A stretch of 64,000 bases of DNA, taken from the NCBI RefSeq assembly GCF_004564235.1, contig NZ_SOMN01000007.1:62001-126000 (forward strand), given 5' to 3'. Position numbers and translations under genes: made by a program. The DNA comes from Cohnella luojiensis (lineage in GTDB: Bacteria; Bacillota; Bacilli; Paenibacillales; Paenibacillaceae). Of this stretch, positions 16,920 to 26,307 are shown in pieces; position 1 is the stretch's first letter; each line of letters starts with the position of its first letter. The notes beneath the pieces are model-generated. The model saw only the letters and a list, made by a program, of their open reading frames with translations. It was not told the origin of the DNA and made no database searches.

Positions 16920-18238
16920 TTACGATTCCTCCTTAATCTCAACAGCAGCGGGACAATAATACGCCATATCCCTGTAACGGCTTCCCCGATCCGAGGCAGC
17001 AAGCCGGCAAAACGGCCACCTATCACATAAGCGCCCGTTAACACGTATCCGGAATATTCGCCCATCTCGGTCGGCACGCGCACGGCTTCCATCTCGCACC
17101 TAAGCTGATACACTTTCGGCTGATTCTCGTAATAATCCAGAACCTCCGGATCTTCTTCTCCCTTCGGCTCGGACGGAACCTCTTTGTTCCCGGCGGAATC
17201 GAAAAGAGTTACTCCTTTGCCTTCGCGCCCCCAGTACCCTTTAGACACATACGGCGCTCCGGTCGCTTCGAACACGGATTTCTCGAAATAAGTAGGAAGC
17301 AAATAGCTTTCGATCGCGGTAAGCTCTTCCTTGCCGAACAGCGTAAAGCCGATCGCTTCTTCCGTCAGTCGGTTCCGTTCGTATAACGACCATACGAGAG
17401 CCATGAATCCTTTGCTTTGCGTTATGATGCTTTGAGCCGGATTGATCAGTCCCAGTTTTCCTTGACCGACAAGCCGAAGAAGCTCCTCTCCGATCGGAAA
17501 ATCAGACGCCTCTTCCCGGTCGTATACGAGATATTCCAGCGGATAGAGCCGGTATAGCACGTCAATCCGCACCCCATCGGCGTAAAGTCCGTCTTCCGGT
17601 ACGATCTCTAATCTCTCTAAGGGGACATAGATCACCCGATATCCCAACTCGCGAACAGCTTCCATAAGGTAACGAGTGTTATATTTGTCTTCCATGTGCC
17701 AATCGTAACAACTCAAAGCAATCGTATCGTCTAACCCCAGCTCGCGGTAATGATCCAGCAATTGCCGGAAAGCCTCTTGAATCGAACGACGCATTCCTTG
17801 GGACGGATTTCCGAAGAACTCGGCGTATTGTTCGATCAACGCCCCGGATAACCAAGCCGCTTCCGGAATACCCGAAGGAGTATCGCTGTTGTTCTCGATG
17901 CATTTTAATCGACCGCCGTTCACGATCCAATCCTGACGCGACACGCCGTGAAATGGAACTTCTATGCGAGCCGTCGGAATAAGAGAAGCCGGTATCCCCA
18001 AATATTCTAAGAAAAAATCGTCAGGCAAGTACCGTTGGGCAAATCGAAGCGTTTTGTCGTATATTCGGTTCACCCATTCCGCGGCTTCCGCAATCCTCCT
18101 TGCTTCATCCGGAGAATACAGCAATAAGGAAGGCAGACAATATTCTTTGCCGTACATTCGATGATAGGGAATGTTCTCCGCGATTTCTCCCCGAAAAACG
18201 TCGTCATGCGGAAGGCCCATGTGGAACATTCTGCGCAT
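16907..18238 (-). CDS. Glutathionylspermidine-synthase-like ATP-grasp ligase (YgiC/YjfC type)
   Basis: 443 residues, matching the stand-alone C-terminal ATP-grasp domain of glutathionylspermidine synthase (YgiC and YjfC in E. coli). Seen: CIENNSDTPSGIPEAAW near residue 113, with acidic residues typical of the active site; a central ALSCYDWHMEDKYNT; a glycine-rich ATP-binding segment YVSKGYWGREGKGVTLF; and the final TGAYVIGGRFAGLLPRIG. The amidase domain of true glutathionylspermidine synthase is absent. It should ligate a carboxylate to an amine or peptide; the real substrate is unknown. It starts 6 bases after the lipoprotein gene. Confidence 0.85.
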   Translation of the reverse strand: MRRMFHMGLPHDDVFRGEIAENIPYHRMYGKEYCLPSLLLYSPDEARRIAEAAEWVNRIYDKTLRFAQRYLPDDFFLEYLGIPASLIPTARIEVPFHGVSRQDWIVNGGRLKCIENNSDTPSGIPEAAWLSGALIEQYAEFFGNPSQGMRRSIQEAFRQLLDHYRELGLDDTIALSCYDWHMEDKYNTRYLMEAVRELGYRVIYVPLERLEIVPEDGLYADGVRIDVLYRLYPLEYLVYDREEASDFPIGEELLRLVGQGKLGLINPAQSIITQSKGFMALVWSLYERNRLTEEAIGFTLFGKEELTAIESYLLPTYFEKSVFEATGAPYVSKGYWGREGKGVTLFDSAGNKEVPSEPKGEEDPEVLDYYENQPKVYQLRCEMEAVRVPTEMGEYSGYVLTGAYVIGGRFAGLLPRIGEAVTGIWRIIVPLLLRLRRNRKWNI

Positions 18239-18244
18239 TACTCA

Positions 18245-18529
18245 TCAACCTCCGGTGCTGCTCTTCCCTCCGCTTCCGAATCCGCTGTAGGATTTGGAAG
18301 AAGAGTTACTCTTGTAGCCGGAGCTCGCTTTATACTTCTTCGATTTACTGCTGTAAACGTATACTCCATGGTCATCGTCGTACTCGCATTCGTCGTAATT
18401 CGGATTGCACTCCTCGCTAGAGGACACTTGGTTGCAGCCCGTCATCATGACAGGCACGGTTAATAGCAACGTCAGCGCCGCCAGCTTCCCGGACTTTATT
18501 CCGAAAGGCGTCTTCTCTGCTTGCTTCAT
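18245..18529 (-). CDS. Small Ser/Gly-rich lipoprotein, YgiB/DUF1190-like in position and tail
   Basis: 94 residues. A basic N-terminus and hydrophobic stretch (ALTLLLTVPVMMTGC) end in a lipobox-like MTGC at about residue 32, so the mature protein is a lipid-anchored, 60-residue, Ser/Tyr/Lys/Gly-rich chain ending GFGSGGKSSTGG. E. coli YgiB (DUF1190), encoded next to the YgiC ATP-grasp protein, is also a lipoprotein with a glycine-rich end, so this may be its small Gram-positive counterpart. That match is by context and composition only. It could be the substrate modified by the adjacent ligase, which is speculation. Confidence 0.65.
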   Translation of the reverse strand: MKQAEKTPFGIKSGKLAALTLLLTVPVMMTGCNQVSSSEECNPNYDECEYDDDHGVYVYSSKSKKYKASSGYKSNSSSKSYSGFGSGGKSSTGG

Positions 18530-19018
18530 CTAGTCCATCACCTCTTTTAAGAAAAAAAGCACCTTTTTCCGTTCGTTGTCCAGAACCGTGTATAGGACCT
18601 CATACGTCTTGCCCATTTCGATCAAGTAATGGTCTAAAAGCAATTGCGCGATATCCATAGGCTCCAACAAGCCGAAAGTCATGGGTTCCGCGACGAAATC
18701 GCCGTTATGCCATATGCAGAATACGGCCTCCAGTGAATCGGATATATCGCAGAATTCGAATGCATGCTTCCAAATCGCCGTCCCGTACGTCGCTATGTCG
18801 AATTCCCGGAAAGGCTTTACGTACACCGCGTGCCGCCGGTTGCTTTCGGACTCGTTGGACGAATGCTCGAACATCCGATTACGGATGACGGTAGCGTTCA
18901 CCAGTTTTCGCAGAAATAGCTCCTCCCTGGAGACGTACGCGTCCAGCAGGTGCTGCTCCACGCGCCCTAACGATTCGGACCATTCCAAATAAGCGAGCGG
19001 TAGCATCGGGCTCTTCAC
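18530..19018 (-). CDS. Hypothetical protein in the K+ channel/ATP-grasp operon
   Basis: 162 residues, not recognised. It has no signal peptide or membrane helix and appears mixed alpha/beta, with hydrophobic strands in the second half (SLEAVFCIWHNGDFVAEPM, KTYEVLYTVL). Its start overlaps the K+ channel stop by four bases (ATGA), and its stop touches the next start, so it is clearly part of the operon. In related clusters of other bacteria this position is often held by DUF2170, DUF2491 or DUF4178 proteins; relationship to any of these needs a profile search. Confidence 0.75.
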   Translation of the reverse strand: MKSPMLPLAYLEWSESLGRVEQHLLDAYVSREELFLRKLVNATVIRNRMFEHSSNESESNRRHAVYVKPFREFDIATYGTAIWKHAFEFCDISDSLEAVFCIWHNGDFVAEPMTFGLLEPMDIAQLLLDHYLIEMGKTYEVLYTVLDNERKKVLFFLKEVMD

Positions 19019-20037
19019 CTCCCCTCGCGCCGAAGTGCCGCGATCGTTTTTTTATCCGAGATGACGTACAGTTTCGCGTTGTCCGGAATAGGGTCTTTCA
19101 GTCGGCGATTAATCCCCATGTCGTTGCCGTCGGCGATTAAAGTTGCTCCCTTATTAATCAGTGCTTGGAAAGCATCTCCGTAACTTTCCCAAGCACTGTC
19201 GGTTTTGATTTCGAACAAATCATCGCCATCCTGACGGCTTAACAGCTGGGTGAATATTTCAATGTTGCCTTCGTGCAGGGCTGCCCTTACTGCCAGTCGC
19301 GACACCGCGTCGTAGGACAGAACGAATTCGTTGACCTTTACGTGCCGGAAGTTCTGTATATGCTTTTCCATGACGATTTCAACGGTTGTATGTACTTCCG
19401 GGGCATGCTTCTCGATACTGGATGCGATAAGCAGCGATTTGCCGTCTACCAACGAGGAATCGTCGATTCGCGAATCGGAGAAAATAATGGCTGCCCGCGC
19501 ATGATGAACGGCCGCGTTCTCCAGAGTGTCCACCGAAGTTGGATCGCCGCTGACAAAATGCACCTTGGCATGGTCGAACGGAAGCTTGTCGGACTCGTCG
19601 ATAATCACGATCTCTATGTCCTCGTCGGTCGAAAGAATCTCTTCTATCGCCAACTTCGCCTTCTTGCTCCAGTTAATAAGAATGATGTGCTCTTTCCCGT
19701 GATACTTCAATAGACCGGCCCCCCTCTTGCGGTGGATTTCCACGAAATAATCGATGATTTTGCCAATGACCAAGCTAAGCAATCCTATTCCGAACACGTA
19801 AAGGAACATGGCGAATGTCTTGCCGGGAACAGTCGTTGGATAAAAATCGCCGTAGCCCACCGTCGCGACCGTCGTCATTACCCAATATAACGCGTTGAAC
19901 CAACGATCTTTGAACGTGGCCGGCTCTATCAAGTAAATCAAGGAGGCGCTCGCCAATACGAATAGAAGGGTTCCCGACAATAGGATACCGCTCTGCATCC
20001 GAAGCAATCTCAACGAGAGTTTACGGACGATGTGCAT
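19015..20037 (-). CDS. Two-helix potassium channel with RCK/TrkA-N domain (YugO-like)
   Basis: 340 residues from the ATG at 20037, which has AAGGGGTGA upstream; a longer frame to 20124 would start inside the ilvC terminator. Two membrane helices (about 15-35 and 75-97) flank a pore loop with the selectivity filter TVATVGYGD. The cytoplasmic part is a Rossmann-type RCK domain (HIILINWSKKAKLAIEEI, IVIIDES, SGDPTSVDTLENA) that gates the channel. Bacillus YugO, a biofilm K+ channel, has this layout. It is the first gene of a five-gene operon ending at 16464. No clear promoter was found between it and the ilvC terminator. Confidence 0.88.
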   Translation of the reverse strand: MHIVRKLSLRLLRMQSGILLSGTLLFVLASASLIYLIEPATFKDRWFNALYWVMTTVATVGYGDFYPTTVPGKTFAMFLYVFGIGLLSLVIGKIIDYFVEIHRKRGAGLLKYHGKEHIILINWSKKAKLAIEEILSTDEDIEIVIIDESDKLPFDHAKVHFVSGDPTSVDTLENAAVHHARAAIIFSDSRIDDSSLVDGKSLLIASSIEKHAPEVHTTVEIVMEKHIQNFRHVKVNEFVLSYDAVSRLAVRAALHEGNIEIFTQLLSRQDGDDLFEIKTDSAWESYGDAFQALINKGATLIADGNDMGINRRLKDPIPDNAKLYVISDKKTIAALRREGR

Positions 20038-20122
20038 CTGTTTCACCCCTTCCCGGACTCCTACATTCTTATGCTGCATTAGAGTCGTCCATATCCATGA
20101 TCTTGATGGCATCCGAAAATAC

Positions 20123-20150
20123 AAAAAAGCCCCGGTTTTTGCCGGGGCTT
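20123..20150 (-). terminator. Terminator after ilvC
   Basis: On the minus strand, AAGCCCCGGC and ACCGGGGCTT form a stem (20150-20129) followed by six T. Confidence 0.88.
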
Positions 20151-20169
20151 CGGTCTGGAGTGCAGTAAT

Positions 20170-21304
<1,135 letters not shown>

Positions 21305-21334
21305 TTTCGTTCTATGGACATTCTCTGCTACGAC

Positions 21335-21820
21335 TTATCTGAAACCCCTGTTCATCGCCGTTACGCCAGTCCGCGATAACTCGCGGATTCCGTATGGCTT
21401 CAGCAATTCGATCATCGCGTCGATTTTCTCGGAATCGCCGACGACCTGAACGATCAACGTCGAAGGACCGATATCGACGACCGCCGCGCGGAACGTTTCC
21501 ACGATACCTAGTATTTCCGGTCGCGCGGAAGGCTCGGCTCCGATCTTGATCAAGCCGAGCTCCCGGCCGACCATCGGATTTCCGCTTACGTCGATGACTT
21601 TAATGACATCGATTAGCTTGTACAATTGCTTCTGGACCTGCTCCAGCGTATGATCATCTCCGGTAGTTACGATGACCATGCGGGAGAGTCCCGGCTCTTC
21701 GGAAGAGCCTACGGTAATGCTCTCAATATTGAAGCCACGGCGGCCGAACAGGCCGGAAACCCGTTGCAGCACGCCCGGCTGGTCGTTTACGAGTATCGCT
21801 ATCGTATGTTTACGGTTCAT
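21335..21820 (-). CDS. ilvN: Acetolactate synthase, small regulatory subunit
   Basis: 161 residues. An N-terminal ACT domain (HTIAILVNDQPGVLQRVSGLFGRRGFNIES) binds valine for feedback inhibition and activates the large subunit; the C-terminal domain follows from about residue 80. The ATGA overlap with the ilvB stop indicates coupled translation. Length is normal for the family. Confidence 0.96.
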   Translation of the reverse strand: MNRKHTIAILVNDQPGVLQRVSGLFGRRGFNIESITVGSSEEPGLSRMVIVTTGDDHTLEQVQKQLYKLIDVIKVIDVSGNPMVGRELGLIKIGAEPSARPEILGIVETFRAAVVDIGPSTLIVQVVGDSEKIDAMIELLKPYGIRELSRTGVTAMNRGFR

Positions 21821-23562
21821 TCGGAATCCCCCATCAGCATCTCTCCAATAGTCGAACCTGCCGTAACCATTGGGTAGACGTTCTCATCCTTGCGGACAAC
21901 AAATTCCACGACCGCAGGACCAGGATGCTCCAAAGCTTCTAGCCATGCGCTGCGTGCCTCTTCCTTATTGGAAGCGCGAAACGCTTTAACTCCATATGCT
22001 TCGGAGAGCTTCACGAAGTCGGGGCTGCCGGCTAGATCGATATGGCTGTAGCGGTTTTCATGGATGATTTCCTGCCACTGACGTACCATACCGAGCACCT
22101 GATTGTTGATAATGGCCACTTTGACCGGAATGTTGTTGATTGCGCAGATCGCAAGCTCCTGCGCGCACATCTGCATTCCGCCGTCTCCGTTGATGGAGAC
22201 GACCGTCCGGTCCGGATTGCCCATCTGGGCGCCGATCGCGGAAGGGAATCCAAAGCCCATCGTGCCTAGTCCGCCGGAAGTCACCCATGAACGAGGTTTA
22301 TTCAACGGATAGTACTGAGCCGCCCACATCTGATGCTGGCCGACGTCCGTCGTCACGATCGCATCGCCCTTGGTCGTTTCATGGATCATCGATACGACCC
22401 ATTGCGGCTTCAATACGACATCGGAATCCTTGTATTTGTTCGGCTTAGTCGCTTTCCATTGGCTAACCTGCGCTCTCCACGCGTCTGCCTTATCCGCGCG
22501 TTTCGCGCCAGCGTTGGCTAGCTGCAGAACCGCTTTGACATCACCCACGATAGGAATTTCAGTCGGAACGTTCTTGCCGATCTCCGCCGGATCGATATCG
22601 ATGTGCACGACTTTCGCATGAGGCGCGAAGCCTTTGAGCTTCATCGTAACGCGGTCATCGAATCTCGCTCCGATGTTGATGAGTAGATCGGCGCTTTGGA
22701 TGGCCGTATTCGCCGTGTAAGTACCGTGCATGCCGGGCATCCCCATGTGCAGTTCATTACCGCTTGGGAACCCGCCTAGTCCCAGTAACGTCGTAGTCGT
22801 CGGTATGCCCGTCTTCGTAACGAATTCGTACAATTCTTCATGAGCGCCGGAGTAGATGACTCCGCCGCCGGCTAGAATGACGGGCTTCTCGGCTTTCTCG
22901 ATCGCGCGCAGCATTTTGTCCACCTGCATCTTATTCGGTTGAACCGTCGGGTTATACCCGCGCAGGTTCACCTCGCTAACCGGTTGGAACAACGTTTTCT
23001 CCGCGGATACGTCTTTCGGAATATCGATAAGCACTGGACCCTTGCGTCCGCTGTTGGCAATATGGAAAGCTTCATGGATGATGCGAGGCAAGTCTTCCGC
23101 CTTGCGCACCAGATAGCTGTGCTTCGTGATCGGCATCGTAATGCCGACGATATCCGCTTCCTGGAACGCATCCGTTCCGATAAAGCTGGTCGCGACATTC
23201 CCGGTAATAACAACTAAAGGCACGGAATCCATATATGCGGTTGCAATTCCCGTGACCAGATTAGTCGCCCCCGGTCCCGATGTTGCGATACATACGCCAA
23301 CCTTGCCAGTAGAACGCGCATAACCGTCGGCAGCATGAATGGCCCCTTGCTCATGGCGCGTCAGAAGATGCTGGAAGTCCGTGAAGCCATGCATGGCATC
23401 GTAGATGTACAACACCGCGCCGCCCGGGTATCCGAAGACGCACTCCGCTCCCTCCAGCAACAAACTGCGAAGCAGCACATCCGACCCGGTGATCACTTCC
23501 GGTTTGCTCCACTTCTCGATCAATTCTTCTTTAGATTTCAATGTAACGCCTTGTGTACTCAT
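21817..23562 (-). CDS. ilvB: Acetolactate synthase, large catalytic subunit
   Basis: 581 residues. A thiamine-diphosphate enzyme that makes acetolactate or acetohydroxybutyrate from pyruvate. Seen: the N-terminal catalytic Glu region (CVFGYPGGAVLYIYDAM, HEQGAIHAADGYAR), the FAD-type middle domain and the C-terminal cofactor motif (NGDGGMQMCAQEL, then IINNQVLGMVRQWQ). The AAAGGAGGAAA site supports the ATG at 23562. Expression is expected to respond to uncharged branched-chain tRNA through the T-box upstream. Confidence 0.97.
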   Translation of the reverse strand: MSTQGVTLKSKEELIEKWSKPEVITGSDVLLRSLLLEGAECVFGYPGGAVLYIYDAMHGFTDFQHLLTRHEQGAIHAADGYARSTGKVGVCIATSGPGATNLVTGIATAYMDSVPLVVITGNVATSFIGTDAFQEADIVGITMPITKHSYLVRKAEDLPRIIHEAFHIANSGRKGPVLIDIPKDVSAEKTLFQPVSEVNLRGYNPTVQPNKMQVDKMLRAIEKAEKPVILAGGGVIYSGAHEELYEFVTKTGIPTTTTLLGLGGFPSGNELHMGMPGMHGTYTANTAIQSADLLINIGARFDDRVTMKLKGFAPHAKVVHIDIDPAEIGKNVPTEIPIVGDVKAVLQLANAGAKRADKADAWRAQVSQWKATKPNKYKDSDVVLKPQWVVSMIHETTKGDAIVTTDVGQHQMWAAQYYPLNKPRSWVTSGGLGTMGFGFPSAIGAQMGNPDRTVVSINGDGGMQMCAQELAICAINNIPVKVAIINNQVLGMVRQWQEIIHENRYSHIDLAGSPDFVKLSEAYGVKAFRASNKEEARSAWLEALEHPGPAVVEFVVRKDENVYPMVTAGSTIGEMLMGDSE

Positions 23563-23653
23563 CTTTTTTTCCTCCTTTCAAGTAAAACCGCTTCACCGTC
23601 CTATGGACGGTTGTACGTTTGAACACTTATGCTTTCTAAACGTACAACAAATC

Positions 23654-23990
23654 AAAAAAGCCCTTCATCCCAACGCCAATATGGCTGTCTTGGGACGAAA
23701 GGCTGTTGCTTCCGCGGTACCACCCGAGTTTGCCGCACACCTCACGGTGACGGCCTTATAAAGTATGTATTCCACCGGGTTGCCCCAAGGAACGTCCATA
23801 CCTTAAGCGCAATAACGAGCGCCAATCCGATTCACCCTAATACGCCGATCAGGCGGTTCAGGCGAACAGCTCCGAGGAGACTTCGCGTACAGGGGTTAAG
23901 GCATCGGTCTCAGCTAATCCGATACTCTCTGAGCTTAAGAGCCCCATCGCTTTTTCCTCATCACGGCCATTTGTTTTTCCGTCGATTTAG
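23654..23990 (-). ncRNA. T-box leader (tRNA-sensing riboswitch) of ilvBNC
   Basis: The conserved T-box GGGTGGTACCGCGG is at 23725-23712 on the minus strand. It is followed by a terminator stem (CTTTCGTCCCAAGA pairing with TTGGGATGAAGG) and six T at 23659-23654. Stem I includes the AGAGAGTATCGG-type loop region near 23925. The specifier lies in CGAAGTCTCCTCGG near 23885-23871, where both GUC (Val) and CUC (Leu) are possible readings. Uncharged tRNA pairs with the T-box and prevents termination. This accounts for most of the 571-bp gap upstream of ilvB. Confidence 0.9.
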
Positions 23991-23995
23991 GACTT

Positions 23996-24024
23996 ATTAT
24001 ATTCTTCGCCAAGGCATTCGTCAA
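23996..24024 (-). promoter_or_regulatory. SigA-type promoter of the ilv T-box operon
   Basis: On the minus strand, TTGACG (24024-24019), a 17-base spacer and a perfect TATAAT (24001-23996). Transcription would start near 23990. Confidence 0.85.
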
Positions 24025-24133
24025 TACACATCTTCGCCGTTACCGTTCGAATAACTTGTTCATACGTTGTAAGATCGGCATGCGCCAAGGGCTAGGGCCA
24101 TTCCGAGCGACTTAAAACGGGGAGGCACCCCAC

Positions 24134-24583
24134 TTGATTCGATGGAGACAACCACGCGACGATAATGGGATCGTTCGACTTGTCAAAACCCAATTGGTTC
24201 CCCTATCCCCATGGCAGCATCCACGGGATAGTCGACTGCATACTCAGATTACGCAACGCATCCGAAAAGGCGCAACTCTGGTTGTCGCCCAATCCCGCAG
24301 AAGCGAGCCTATCGGCTTCCTGCATATGGAATTTCGCTACAAAACGCTCTTCATTGATCTGCTCGCCGTAGATTCCCGTTACCAGAACATGCATTGGGGT
24401 ACCGAGCTTATGGCCCGGGCAGAGCAGTACGGACGCAAGAAAGGATGCATGATGTCCCATGTCTTCGTGGACGATAACAATGACCGCGCGCTCCGCTTTT
24501 ACCATCGCCTCGGTTATCGCACTGTACGAGTGATTCCTGATTTGAAGGTAATCGAGTTAGCCAAACCCTTATTCGACGCATAG
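24134..24583 (+). CDS. GNAT-family N-acetyltransferase
   Basis: 149 residues of a single GNAT domain. The acetyl-CoA-binding region is QNMHWGTELMARAEQYGRKKG at about residues 83-103, although the usual Q/RxxGxG/A is partly degenerate (RYQNMHWGTEL). The C-terminal part shows DDNNDRALRFYHRLGYR, typical of the family. The TTG at 24134 is preceded by GGGGAGG at about 10 bases. It is transcribed alone, away from the ilv leader. The substrate is unknown. Confidence 0.82.
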   Translation: MIRWRQPRDDNGIVRLVKTQLVPLSPWQHPRDSRLHTQITQRIRKGATLVVAQSRRSEPIGFLHMEFRYKTLFIDLLAVDSRYQNMHWGTELMARAEQYGRKKGCMMSHVFVDDNNDRALRFYHRLGYRTVRVIPDLKVIELAKPLFDA

Positions 24584-24596
24584 GCGACGAAGCTAA

Positions 24597-24636
24597 ACAG
24601 CGGTTCCGATCAATGTCGGTCCGCTGTCGCTTTTAC
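24597..24636 (+). terminator. Terminator after the acetyltransferase gene
   Basis: ACAGCGG (24597-24603) pairs with CCGCTGT (24621-24627), with an inner CCGA/TCGG stem, followed by CGCTTTTACTATT. Confidence 0.6.
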
Positions 24637-24666
24637 TATTATTCACGACTACCAGAACTACCGGGA

Positions 24667-24966
24667 TTACCACCAACCGCCGTAACCAAAGCCGTCATAT
24701 CCGCCGTAGCCATGGCCGTAGCCACCGCCGTAGCCGTAGCCACCGCCGTAGCCGTAGCCGCCACCTAACGTGCCAATCGCCAGCAAATCAAACAAGACTA
24801 GCGGGATAATCGCTTTCGTCTGCGCTTTGCCCTTCGGTTGCTCCAGGACCAATCGGTTTCCGCTAATGCGGACAAGCTTGCCCGATGCGACGGAACCATC
24901 CTTGCGTACCGCGTAAATCTGTTTGCCAACGAGCTTGCCGGCCTGCGAACGTGTTATTCGAGACAT
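24667..24966 (-). CDS. Small protein with Gly/Tyr-rich repeat tail
   Basis: 99 residues from the ATG at 24966 (GGGAGGAG seven bases upstream); a longer frame to 25014 crosses this site. The first 55 residues form a small basic domain (GKLVGKQIYAVRKDGS, SGKLVRISGNRLVLEQPKG) resembling an SH3-like fold. Then a hydrophobic IIPLVLFDLLAIGTL leads into about 32 residues of GGGYGYGGGYG repeats ending in WW. Such tails occur in spore-coat and surface proteins, but no function is assigned. Confidence 0.75.
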   Translation of the reverse strand: MSRITRSQAGKLVGKQIYAVRKDGSVASGKLVRISGNRLVLEQPKGKAQTKAIIPLVLFDLLAIGTLGGGYGYGGGYGYGGGYGHGYGGYDGFGYGGWW

Positions 24967-25139
24967 CTTAACACTCCTCCCTGGGTGCATCAGGTACGAA
25001 CGGCGAAGAAACAATCTGCGTCCTTCTCGATCGTCATCTCCGTTGTCTTGTTAGATTATGTGCAGGGAGCTTGTCGTGCTTGTACCTCTGTCCGACTTAT
25101 TGGACAAAATGGGGGATACGGAAAGCCTTCGATAGTCGC

Positions 25140-25163
25140 AAAAAAACCCCGGTTGCCCGGGGC
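25140..25163 (-). terminator. Terminator of infC-rpmI-rplT
   Basis: On the minus strand, CCCCGG and CCGGGG form a GC stem (25162-25147) followed by seven T. Confidence 0.88.
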
Positions 25164-25179
25164 TTGTCTGTACGCGATA

Positions 25180-25539
25180 CTACGCGTTGATTTTTTCTTT
25201 AGCCGCGCCGGCAAGCGAGTTGAACGCGTTGATATCGTTCACTGCCAAGTCGGCAAGCATTTTGCGGTTAACTTCGATACCGGCCAATTTCAAGCCGTAC
25301 ATCAATTTGCTGTAAGACAAGCCGTTCTGGCGAGCCGCAGCGTTAATACGCACGATCCACAATTTGCGGAAGTTCCGTTTCGTCTGACGACGGTCGCGGT
25401 ATGCGTACATAAGGGATTTCATTACTTGCTCTTTCGCTTTCTTAAACAGGCGATGTTTCGCGCCCCAGTAACCTTTTGCCAACTTCAACATTCTATTGCG
25501 ACGACGGCGCGTTACGAATCCGCCCTTGACTCTTGCCAT
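25180..25539 (-). CDS. rplT: 50S ribosomal protein L20
   Basis: 119 residues, normal length. The basic N-terminal tail ([26 protein letters not shown]) and the globular C-terminal domain ([25 protein letters not shown]) are typical. L20 assembles early into the 50S subunit by binding 23S rRNA, and in Bacillus represses its own operon through the leader RNA. GGGAGGT precedes the ATG. Confidence 0.98.
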   Translation of the reverse strand: MARVKGGFVTRRRRNRMLKLAKGYWGAKHRLFKKAKEQVMKSLMYAYRDRRQTKRNFRKLWIVRINAAARQNGLSYSKLMYGLKLAGIEVNRKMLADLAVNDINAFNSLAGAAKEKINA

Positions 25540-25574
25540 GATTCATTACCTCCCGAGAGTGTTCGTATGACGAT

Positions 25575-25775
25575 TTATTTCAGATTTCCAAGTTGCTGCT
25601 TCATACGGCGAACGTCGCCTTGAGCCATCAACGGTTGAGTAGCCAATACACGTTTAGCGCGTCCCGATTTGTGGGACAGCAAGTGGTTTTTGTAAGCTTT
25701 GAAACGTTTGACTTTACCGGTTCCTGTAATTTTGAAGCGATCTTTCAAGCTGCTATGTGTTTTCATCTTAGGCAT
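25575..25775 (-). CDS. rpmI: 50S ribosomal protein L35
   Basis: 66 residues, full length and strongly basic (MPKMKTHSSLKDRFKITGTGK, HLLSHKSGRAKR). It lies between infC and rplT in the universal order, with a CAGGAGG ribosome binding site. Confidence 0.98.
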   Translation of the reverse strand: MPKMKTHSSLKDRFKITGTGKVKRFKAYKNHLLSHKSGRAKRVLATQPLMAQGDVRRMKQQLGNLK

Positions 25776-25791
25776 GGTTTGTATCCTCCTG

Positions 25792-26307
25792 TCAGTGGGC
25801 TTTCGGAGCCAAAATCATAATCATGCTGCGGCCTTCCAGCTTAGGCATGCGCTCAACAACACAAATATCTGCTACTTCGTTCGCCACTCGCTCCAAGATC
25901 TTCTGGCCGAGCTTGGCATGCGTGATTTCGCGACCGCGGAACCGCACGGAGCATTTCACCTTGTCGCCTTCGTTCAAGAATTTCACAACATTGCGAAACT
26001 TCGTCTGGTAGTCATGCTCTTCAATGTTCGCACGAAACCAAACTTCTTTGAGATCGACGATTTTCTGATTCTTCCGAGCTTCCTTTTCTTTCTTCTGCTG
26101 CTCATAACGGAATTTGCCATAGTCCATGATGCGGCACACGGGCGGTTTCGCCTGCGGCGCTACGTTAACTAGATCAAGATTCGCGTCAATGGCCATCTGC
26201 ATAGCTTCACGAAAAGGTTTGATGCCGATTTGCTCGCCTTCGGGGCCGACTAGTCGGACTTCCTTCGCCCGGATTTCCTCGTTGATTTGATGATCCTTGC
26301 TAATAAT
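25792..26307 (-). CDS. infC: Translation initiation factor IF-3, ATT start
   Basis: 171 residues starting at the ATT at 26307 (MISKDHQINEEIRAKEVRLV), which matches the known family N-terminus and has GGAGGTG at the right distance. An in-frame extension to 26472 would lie inside the leader RNA and is rejected. The N-domain, a Lys-rich linker (YEQQKKEKEARKNQK) and the C-domain (KVKCSVRFRGREITH) are present. Non-standard start codons are conserved in infC, where IF-3 itself discriminates against them. Confidence 0.95.
   Translation of the reverse strand: MISKDHQINEEIRAKEVRLVGPEGEQIGIKPFREAMQMAIDANLDLVNVAPQAKPPVCRIMDYGKFRYEQQKKEKEARKNQKIVDLKEVWFRANIEEHDYQTKFRNVVKFLNEGDKVKCSVRFRGREITHAKLGQKILERVANEVADICVVERMPKLEGRSMIMILAPKAH

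Noticed and set aside
24838-25623. 261-residue plus-strand frame across the rplT region
   Set aside because: Antisense to rplT and the Gly/Tyr-rich protein and crosses a strong terminator.
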